Source: Rhodamnia argentea
Taxonomy: Eukaryota; Streptophyta; Magnoliopsida; Myrtales; Myrtaceae
DNA: 64,000 nt
Reading direction: 5' to 3'
Assembly (NCBI RefSeq): GCF_020921035.1
Contig: NC_063157.1
Location: 21,531,015 to 21,595,014 of the forward strand
The number at the start of each line of letters is the position of its first letter. The stretch's first letter is position 1. The notes below the pieces were generated by a model. The model was given only the letters and a program-made list of their open reading frames with translations, was not told the DNA's origin and searched no databases. A program made the translations under genes and the position numbers. Positions 56,020 through 64,000 of this stretch are shown one piece after another.

Positions 56020-59000
56020 TTTGGTGCATAGTGATATATGCGAATTCAATTGCAAGTTAACACGTGTGATAGAAGGTATTTTATTACCTTTGTGCATGAT
56101 TGCGGTAGGTATTTATATGTTTATCTTCTAAGATCAAAAGATGAAGTGTTTATCACGTTTAAGAAATATAAGGTTGAAGTGGAAAATCCATTAGAAAGAA
56201 AAATTAAAGTTCTACGTTTAGATAGAGGTGGAGAATAGTTCCTCAATGGTTTTTCAACCTTTTGTGAAGAACATGGTACTATTTGTTAAGTTTCTGCACC
56301 ATACGCTTGACAATAAAATGGTTTGACTAAAAGAAAGAATATAATTTTAGGAGAAATGTTTAATTGTATGATTTTGAATTCAAAAATGCCAATTAATCTT
56401 TGGGGAGAAACATTACTTACTGCATGTTACATTCATAATAGAATATTATTCAAGAGAAATAACATTAGTCCTTATGAATCATTAAAATGTAGAAAATCAA
56501 ACTTGTCATACCTTAAAGTGTGGGAGTGTTTGGCATACTATAGAGTATCTAAATTTAAGAGGACAAAACTTGGTCCTAGAGCTATCAAAGGTACTTTTAG
56601 TGGATATGCTGAAAATAATAAAGCTTATATGGTTCTTAATTTAGAGTCTCAATGTTATAGTAGAACCGAGATATGTTGCAGTTTTTTAGATTTTGAAATT
56701 ATTGAGAATAATATTAAGATACAAGATACGAATAATTCAAAACCTATATAAACACAAGGAGATTCTCATGAGAAAGGAATTAATGATTCTAAAGACATGA
56801 CCGAACCTAGGAGAAGCATTAGAGCAAAAAAATTAAAAGATTTAGGTCTAGACTTTACTACTTAAGTTTTCCTTGTTGAAGGAGACAGAGATAATAACGT
56901 GACAAATAAATACTATTCGGTATTGAATCTAGAAGATGATCATAAAAGTTTGGACCTAAATCTTTTATTGGGTATGCTGAAAATAATAAAGCTTATATGG
57001 TTCTTGATTTAGAGTCCAGTGTCATAGTAGAACCGAGATATGTTGCATTTTTTTAGAACATATGTTCTACATATTTTGAAATTAATGTGAATAATATCCA
57101 AATACAAGATATGAACAATTCAAAACCTGTAGAAACACGAGGAGATTCTCATGAGAAAGGAACTAATTGCCTAAAGACATGACCGAACCTAGGAGAAGCA
57201 CTAGAGTAAAAAAATTAAAAGATTTAGGTCCAGACTTTACTACTTAAGTTTTCCTTATTGAAGGAAGGAAACAGAGATAATAATGTGTTAAATAAATACC
57301 CTTTAGCATTGAATCTAGAAGATGATGCTAAAAGTTTTAGTGATGTTATGTCTTCTAGAGATGCTTCCTTTTGGAAAGAAACTATAAATGATGAAATGGG
57401 CTCAATTATGTCCAATCCTACTTGGGAAAGGATCTAAACCTATTGGGTACAAATAGATTTTCAGAAGAAAATGTGATTTTGATGGTTTTGTAGAAATGAG
57501 TTTGAGAGGGTAAAACTTGTGAAGCTATCACATTGATAGGAAACGTTTTGGGTTGATATTGACTTGATTCTACATAATTTTTCAAATAATTAAGGAACAA
57601 AATTTCTTGAAAATAGAAGGAATTATGCCATTGGAACGAGTTTTTGGTAATTCATCATGATCATTTCAATTTTTTTGAAAGGGAATATCCAAGCTTTTAA
57701 GGCTAAATTAGTAGCCAATTGTTATAGGCAAAAAGAAGGAATAAATTATTTTGATACATATGCTCCTGTAGAATGTAACATCTATTCAAATTCTTTTTGC
57801 TTTAGCATCAATTTATGATATTTGTATTCATCAAATGGATGTTAAAACTACCTTTTGAAATGGAGATTTAAATAAGGAAATTAACATGAAATAACCAGAG
57901 GTTTTTGTTCTTTTTTAAAATAAAGGGAAATCATGTAAATTAGTTAAATCTCTTATGGGCTTAAGCAGGCACCTAACCAGTGGTATGAAAAATTTGATTC
58001 GGTCATATTGTCAAACGGTTTCAAACACAATAGCAATGATAAGTGTATTTATTGTAAATTCACTAAAGACTATGGTGTTTTAATTTGGTGATACGTTGAT
58101 GATATGTTTATCTTTGGAACCAATATGATTGGAATCAATGAGATTAGAAGTATCTAACTTTCATATTTAAAATAAAAGACTTGGGTGAAGTAGATACTAT
58201 GTTGGAAATTAAAGTTAAAAAAAAAAATAGTGGGGTTATTCTTTGAGCCAAAGTGATTACGTTGAAAAGATGTTAAATACATTTAAATATCTTGATTTAA
58301 AAAAAATGAGTACTCCTTTTGATACCAATATTAAATTAAATTATAATACTGGTATAGCAGTGACATAACTTGAATATGCGAGTGCTATAGGGTCTTTAAG
58401 GCATGTGATGCATTGTACTAGACCTAATATTGTATTTTCCGTGGGTAAGTTGAGTGGATATACTAGTAATCCAAATATGGAACATTGGAATACTATCGCC
58501 ATAATTTTTGGTTATCTTAAGAAAGCTAAAATTTTTGGATTGTTCTATAATAATTATCCGGTTATATTAGAAGGATACACTCATTCTAGTTGGTTTACAA
58601 GTGTGAGAGATAAACATTTCATTTTTGGATGAATATTCACATTAGGTGGATGTGTTGTATCTTGGGCAAGCAAGAAACAAATATGCATAACTCACTTCAC
58701 AATGGAATCCAAATTTATTGCTTTAGCAATAACTAGGAAAGAGGCTGAATAGACAATAAATTTGTTGTTGGACATCAAATTATTACTTAGTCCTATGCCT
58801 CCTATTTCTATTCAATGTGATAGACAAGCCACTTTGGCAATGACTTCTAATAGCACTTATAATGGTAAGTCTAGACATATCAATCTAAGACATGAGTACG
58901 TGAGATAATTGATTCGGGATGGTACCATAACAATTTTCTATATGAGTTCAAGTAAGAATCTGGCCAATCCCTTTACAAAAGTTCCACCAAGAGATGTGGT

Positions 59001-59604
59001 AAAGATGATCTCAAAAGAAATGGGGCTGAAATTGTTTGACTAAAATCACCAGTAATAGTAACACAACCTAATATTAGTAAATCACTAGTTAAAAGGTTTA
59101 ATGATAAATTACTAAAAGTTGTTGTTTAATACTAACACTAGCCCGACATGAGAAGTTAGTATCATCTGTTACGTTATTGGAGGCTGAGTTATACTTTTAA
59201 TGAAATATACGAATTAGTAACGCGTTTATTAGTAATAGGAGCACATGGTAAATGTTTCACTCACATGGGCTTAGAAGTGGTGCCATTTCTTACAAAAGTT
59301 AGGGTTGCTTTTTAGAGAGCTCATGAAATCGAAACAAGCATAATGCCACAATGGTGCTAAGTAAATTATAGAACTTCTCATTGAAACAAGAGATTAGTAT
59401 ATATGGAGTATATCCAATTCTATTATGTAAAGTAACAAGTTTAAAGCTACAACTACTTATAACTTTGATAGAGTTTTGAAATACTTGCGCTAAATAAAGG
59501 TTAACTCAAAAGAGACCTTTTATGCATGTATATTAATCTCATGGAAATTTTGGCCGTATTCAACTTTTATTTAGAAATCTTCTTCTACAAATAAAGTGGG
59601 GGAT
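56020..59604 (+). mobile_element. Ty1-copia retrotransposon, 5'-truncated and decayed
   Basis: Order integrase, reverse transcriptase, RNase H is the Ty1-copia order. Integrase: LVHSDIC at 56020, YFITFVHDCGRYLYVYLL, then 56323-56751 with INLWGETLLTACYIHNR. Reverse transcriptase: FKAKLVAN and DTYAPV near 57690-57770, SYGLKQAPNQWYEK-like matter near 57955, YVDDMFIFGTN near 58093 (YVDD active site). RNase [21 protein letters not shown] near 58652, RHINLRHEYVR and NLANPFTK, ending TAA 59041-59043. Many stops and frameshifts. gag and protease are absent. AAAGTGGGGGAT (59592-59603) is the polypurine tract; the 3' LTR would begin TGTTGATG at about 59605. No 5' LTR in the window. Confidence 0.82.
56605..57330. 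repeat. Internal tandem duplication in the copia element, period about 368 bp
   Basis: TATGCTGAAAATAATAAAGC recurs at 56605 and 56973; the copies also share AGTAGAACCGAGATATGTTG, CCGAACCTAGGAGAAGCA and AAATTAAAAGATTTAGGTC in order. The second copy has a few substitutions and indels, so the duplication is old. Confidence 0.85.
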
Positions 59605-60757
59605 TGTTGATGTTTGTTTGTCAAACAAACAAAATGTTGCATTTTCCTTATCCCACATAAGAAAGATGAGAGATTGTGAGACACTTTATAAGTGAAAAGT
59701 TATTCTAGTCTTTCAAATGAAGAAATGGCCACACCCCACTATACAAGTGAGCGGGTGCATGAATAATTGCGCAATTTCGTGCACTTTGCACGCTTGAGCA
59801 GTCATGAGTTAGAATTGGCACTAATCAACTATTAGTTTTTATTTATTAAATTTTAAATTTAATAATTATATAAAAAAAAATAACTGTTGCGTCTAGCAAA
59901 ATAGTGCGACTCTTCACAAAAGAGTTGTAGTTAATTTCTATTATTATTTTTAATCTAGTATTTTTTTAATAATGTCTAATAGTTATTAGGGGCTCTTACA
60001 ACCTTCGAAAAGGTATTCGAATTTACAATTTCGGAGGAAATGAAGAGGTGTGTCCAAATTAACAATTTTTGGACATGAAGAGTTGTGTTCGAATTTACCG
60101 TTTTTAAAAATGAAGAGTTTTGTTATGTTATATTCATTAGTTTCACCACAGCTTCCATTTTCGTTTCTTTTCATAGATATACACACATCTTTTTCAATTG
60201 TTTTTCCTTTGAGTTCTTAGATAAATATTAAAATTGCTATCTAATATTTTCGGTTAAGACTTTGTTGTATCCTAAGATTTTTTCCGATAATCACTAGCAA
60301 TTTTGTGAGACAAATAATTGAAAGTGAATTCACGCCTCAAAGTCCGATTCCATTCCTTCTCATTTGTTCATCATATTTTCCACCTGAAAATAGGTCTAGC
60401 TTTTACAAAGGTGGATGAGGAAGTTGTCCATGAGGTGGGCATACCCGCCAAGGGGTGAGCGAAAGCCGAAGCCGCTGTGGTTGTTGTGACAAGCAACTGT
60501 TCTTCAAATGAACCAAGCTTTGCGCCATTAAACCGCTTCAAGCTCTCTCTCTCTCTCTCTCTCTCCCTAGCTCTTATTCGGTGAGGGTGGAATCTTCTAC
60601 TGGATATAACCCTAGTTTAAGAGTGAGTCAGTATAAACCTTGTATCTCGATTTCTCTTTTTCCCTTTTACGCTCTATCTATATGTGGTTGTGAAAATGCC
60701 CTTGATGAGTTTCTGTGAAGGAATGGTCCATTCTTTGATCATGTGTTGCAAGTCTGG

Positions 60758-60760
<3 letters not shown>
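59605..60760. other. Probable copia 3' LTR and flank
   Basis: Starts TGTTGATGTTTGTTTGTC after the polypurine tract. The 3' end of the LTR was not found for lack of a 5' copy to compare. CT run at 60545-60565. No gene recognised. Confidence 0.45.

Positions 60761-60848
<88 letters not shown>
60761..60848. repeat. (GA)n microsatellite, 88 bp
   Basis: Uninterrupted GA array. Confidence 0.97.
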
Positions 60849-60850
<2 letters not shown>

Positions 60851-61162
60851 CAGTAATCTCTTGTTCCTGACATTACAAGGAGCTCAAGAAAGGTCCTCAT
60901 GGGCATGTGAAAAAAATATCTGAGTTCTTAAATTCAGCATTAAGTTTGTGACGAGGCTGAATTAGTTGTAGAAAAGTGTAGCCCAAAGTTCGGATCGTTC
61001 CTTGGTAGAGGAGTGACTGGAGATTGGAAGAACTATTCGACTCCGGAAATGGTGGAACGCTTGGCAAATGGGTCGGAGCTGGTTTTAAAGTCGAGATCAC
61101 TTGCCGCATACCCGAATTATTATCCGTTGATCGACTTGATGAGGGGGAAATAAAGAATAAAA

Positions 61163-62012
61163 GGGAAAAGTACACTTTTAGTGTTAAAAGTTGTGTACAA
61201 AGATCACTTTAGTACCAAAAGTTTCAATCAGATTACTTTAGTGTCGGGTTTTTTTAAAAACGATCGTTTTAGTGCCAAGTCCGATTTTCGCCGGAAATCT
61301 GATGTGCCATTATTTTATTATTATTTGAAGGCGATGTGGCACCGATGATGTCCAGTCAGCAAATTAAAAAAAGGTAAAAATTAAAAAATACTAAAAATAA
61401 AAATAAAAAGTTAATTAGCTTACAAAAATAAAAAAAATACAAATTGTTTTTTCAAAATAATTTGAAAAATTAGGTTAAAATTTTTTTAAAAAAAGTAAAA
61501 ACTCATTAAAAAAAAAAAAGGTGAACGTTTGAAGGTAGCGAGGGCTTACACGGTCCTCACGGGGCTCGGCGACCCTCGGGGGCCATGCCCCACCATAGCC
61601 GGCGGCGAGAGCTTAGCCCTCACCGCTTGGTTCTCCACCAGAATTTTTTTTTAAGTTTAAGGTTTTTTTTTTTAAATTTAGCTTATTTTTAATTTTATTT
61701 TAAATAAAGTTTGTATTTTAAATGAATTTAATTTTTAGCTAATTCTTAAATTTGAATTTGTTTTATTTTAATTTATTTTAAAGCGCAGAAGTCCACGTGG
61801 CAACCCACGTGGATTTATTTATTTTTTAAAATGTCATTTTTTATTAAAAAATAATTATTAATGACACGTGAAAATTTTGGCCGAAAATTCTCGCCGAAGG
61901 CACCAAAGTGATCCTTTTATCTCTAACTTGGCACTAAAATGATCCGATTGAAACTTTTGGCACCAAAGTGATCTTCGTGCACAACTTTTGACACTAAAAG
62001 TATACTTTTCCC
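61163..62012. mobile_element. Non-autonomous MULE-like element with perfect 9-bp target duplication
   Basis: Ends are inverted repeats of at least 85 bp: GGGAAAAGTACACTTTTAGT at left and, reversed, GGGAAAAGTATACTTTTAGT at right, continuing through AAAAGTTGTG, AAGATCACTTT and AAAAGTTTCAATC. Both sides are flanked by AGAATAAAA (61154-61162 and 62013-62021), a perfect 9-bp target duplication as expected for Mutator-like elements. The 850-bp interior has a GC-rich patch (61540-61640) rich in GCGAGGGC/CCCTCG but no coding gene. A broken relative is at 32640-33025. Confidence 0.85.
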
Positions 62013-62375
62013 AGAATAAAATTTGCCTACGTCTCTTGATGTTAGTTCATCCTCATCGTCACCAATGAAAAGGACTGACGCAAATCAATAATATGTTTCT
62101 GGGGATATCGAGCAGATACATGTGACGCTGACGCAAATTGGTACATATCAACATCTTTCCATGCCAGACGAGGGACAAATCCAAAAGCGAATTTATTATG
62201 GACCTCAGATCTCCAGGTAACAAAACTCGTCTGTTTCCAGCAAAAGCACGCAACTGATATCTTAGGATTCTCCAATATACAAAAGGGTCAGAAGAAAGAA
62301 AAATCCTCTGCGGTTCTTGCTGGCCTGGTCAAGAACGGCTCCGTAAGGACATACCCACAAAACAAAAATCATCCT

Positions 62376-63979
62376 TTGCTACCTCCATTGGTTTTTGCTC
62401 TCCGCACAATGTCTGGTCCTGCTCCTGTCTCATCTTCCGCAAGCCTCAAGATAGGGATCGTTGGCTTCGGCACTTTCGGCCAGTTCCTGGCGCTGGCCAT
62501 GATCAAGCAAGGCCACTCCCTGAGAGCGACTTCGAGGACCGATTATTCTCAGCTGTGTGCTGATCTGGGCATCACGTTCTTCAGGTACGTGCTCATGTTT
62601 GACGATAATGCACAAATGCAGTACGTCATGCGAGTTTTCAGTTTTCAGATTTCTGCAGATAATGCAAGCGCCTAATGAATTGGGATGTCCTATTGCAGCG
62701 ACGTGGCTGCATTTCTTGGAGCAGAAAATGATGTGATACTGTTATGCACATCGATCCTGTCTCTCTCCCAAGTTCTAAAGTCAATGCCGTTCCATTCGCT
62801 GAAGAAGCCAGCGCTATTCGTCGATGTACTGTCGGTCAAAGAGCATGCAAGAGACACTCTCTTACAAGTAATAAGAGCTAGCCTACACATTTGGTCATGC
62901 CTGTTCATACATGACAAATTTCCAGTGTGGAAACACCAAATGCATGCGCATATCACCGTACTCAGTTATATGGCTGCAATTTTGTAGGTACTTCCAGAAG
63001 ATTCAGATGTGCTGTGCACTCATCCGATGTTCGGGCCAGAGAGTGGTAAAGATGGGTGGAGAGATCTTAACTTCATGTATGAGAGAGTTCGAGTGAGGGA
63101 CGAGAAAACATGCTCAAGCTTCCTCAAGATTTTCGAAATCGAGGTACCCTCTAAAGCATAACCTCGGCAAGCTGTATACTTGAGCATGAATAAGAAGAAT
63201 TTCAAACATTGCATCATTGCCTTCACAGTCTTACTGTGAAATACACTCCAGTTAGATAGACTAGTAGTGAACTAAGTTTATTCTCCTCTGTGTCCTTAAT
63301 ACTGCCCAACCAGCAAATTTCTAGAACCGATTGCTTGTCAAACCCTACGGATATTTCGGCAGACCAACGTGAGGCATATCTTCCAATTACAGAATGAATA
63401 TGTATTCTTTGTGAATGTCAGGGGTGTAGGATGCTTGAAATGTCTTGCACAGAGCATGATGAGCTGGCAGCTAAGAGTCAATTTATCACCCACGCTATTG
63501 GCAGGTATTTCCTAATCCCAACTTCCAAGTTATTCCCAAACTCCAACTGACTGATTATCTTACAATAAGAACTGATGTTTTTGTACTTGGATAGAATCTT
63601 GTCGGACATGGACATCAAATCGACACCGATAGATACAAAGAGTTTCGAAGCTCTTGTTCAACTGGTAACGTCAACAAGTGAATTCTTGTTGTTGGTTTTT
63701 TCCTTTTTTGTCTTTTCAAATGAACCTATCGTAAAAGTGCATCATCTGTAAGGAAATAGAAGATATCCAAAATGAGAGCAGCAGACTGAAAAAGTTTTAA
63801 GTTTGGATTTTTGTATTTCCAAGTCCTCTTTTTTCTCTATTAGCTCCACCAATAAAATACAGTTGTCTTTTGATACGACATGCTGACAGTTTTCATAACC
63901 GCAGAGGAAGAACATGGAGTGCGATAGTTTTGATCTGTTCAGTGGGTTGTACATCCACAACAGGTTTGCGAAGCAAGAG
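62376..63979 (+). CDS. Arogenate/prephenate dehydrogenase (TyrA family), 5' part of gene
   Basis: NAD(P)-dependent enzyme of the last step of tyrosine synthesis (arogenate to tyrosine, usually plastidial in plants). Exons: 62376-62584, 62699-62867, 62988-63143, 63422-63504, 63595-63664, 63905-63979 and onward past the window. The Rossmann fold starts LKIGIVGFGTFGQFLA (G-x-G-x-x-G) only about 25 residues after the start. Other motifs: DVILLCTSILSLSQVL, ALFVDVLSVKEHARDTLLQ, LPEDSDVLCTHPMFGPESGK (family signature HPMFGPES) and KSQFITHAIGRIL, FEALVQL, LYIHNRFAKQE. The ATG at 62376 has a second in-frame ATG at 62409 (MSGPAPVSS); the leader is short for a transit peptide, so plastid import is uncertain. 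Whether arogenate or prephenate is preferred cannot be told here. Exons intact as far as seen. Confidence 0.9.
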
Positions 63980-64000
63980 GTAAGGAGCTGATGCATTTCA

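Noticed and set aside
1-64000. CRISPR arrays, operons, ribosome binding sites, rRNA or tRNA genes
   Set aside because: The sequence is plant nuclear DNA with introns; no spaced-repeat array or tRNA cloverleaf was noticed, though a tRNA scan could not be run.

Overview
The window is nuclear DNA of a flowering plant, most likely a woody eudicot. The evidence is GT-AG introns in plant-type gene families (WAT1/nodulin-21 transporters, NOP53, Ca2+-dependent nuclease CAN, WUN1/WI12 wound protein, arogenate dehydrogenase), plant Mutator-like elements (MULEs), Ty1-copia and LINE debris, and long (GA)n arrays. Myrtaceae would fit, but that is a guess. All exon models were built by hand from splice signals, reading phase and family resemblance; no search was run.

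Region 1-21.5 kb is a tandem array of WAT1-related transporter genes (+ strand). Copy 1 (1-983) is cut by the window edge. Copy 2 (12008-14265) is complete, with seven exons and 358 residues, and has a spare second terminal exon at 14428-14563. Copy 3 (19113-21413) has a 2-bp deletion in exon 1. A relic terminal exon lies at 3770-3904. The flanks are duplicated in blocks: about 780-2225 matches 14362-15860, and about 10770-14360 matches 17985-21515. A 6.1-kb MULE (4213-10315) sits in the 3' flank of the relic copy. It has ~550-bp terminal inverted repeats (TIRs), a near-perfect 9-bp target duplication, a decayed mudrA-type transposase and an opposing GRF-zinc-finger-like gene. The uninterrupted paralogous site is also in this window. 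A second transposon (16847-17902) carries a fragment of a WAV3-type RING E3 ligase gene.

Region 21.8-41 kb holds a NOP53 ribosome-biogenesis gene (12 exons, 362 residues, with a site II/telo-box promoter), a WUN1/WI12-like wound-protein gene whose conserved frame has no upstream AUG, and a small Sel1-repeat gene (38417-39472). The spacers contain small foldback elements and one chimeric Pack-MULE-like element (34275-35544) that joins pieces of a LYK4-type LysM receptor gene and a GH3 auxin-conjugating-enzyme gene.

Region 41.6-50.3 kb holds two tandem copies (- strand) of a CAN-type staphylococcal-nuclease gene. Both have nine exons, a GC-AG first intron, and the same LINE fragment in intron 4. 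Copy B has lost the N-terminal Met-Gly of copy A, which is a predicted lipid-anchor signal. Upstream lies an unrecognised repetitive reading frame with a signal-peptide-like start.

Region 50.6-62 kb is mostly mobile DNA. It contains a FAR1-type MULE (50637-55222) with a captured mitochondrial ribosomal protein L6 fragment, a truncated Ty1-copia element with an internal tandem duplication, long GA arrays, and a non-autonomous MULE-like element with a perfect 9-bp target duplication (61163-62012). The window ends inside an arogenate/prephenate dehydrogenase gene (tyrosine biosynthesis, six exons visible).

The unifying theme is gene-family expansion by local duplication alongside repeated capture of host gene fragments by DNA transposons.
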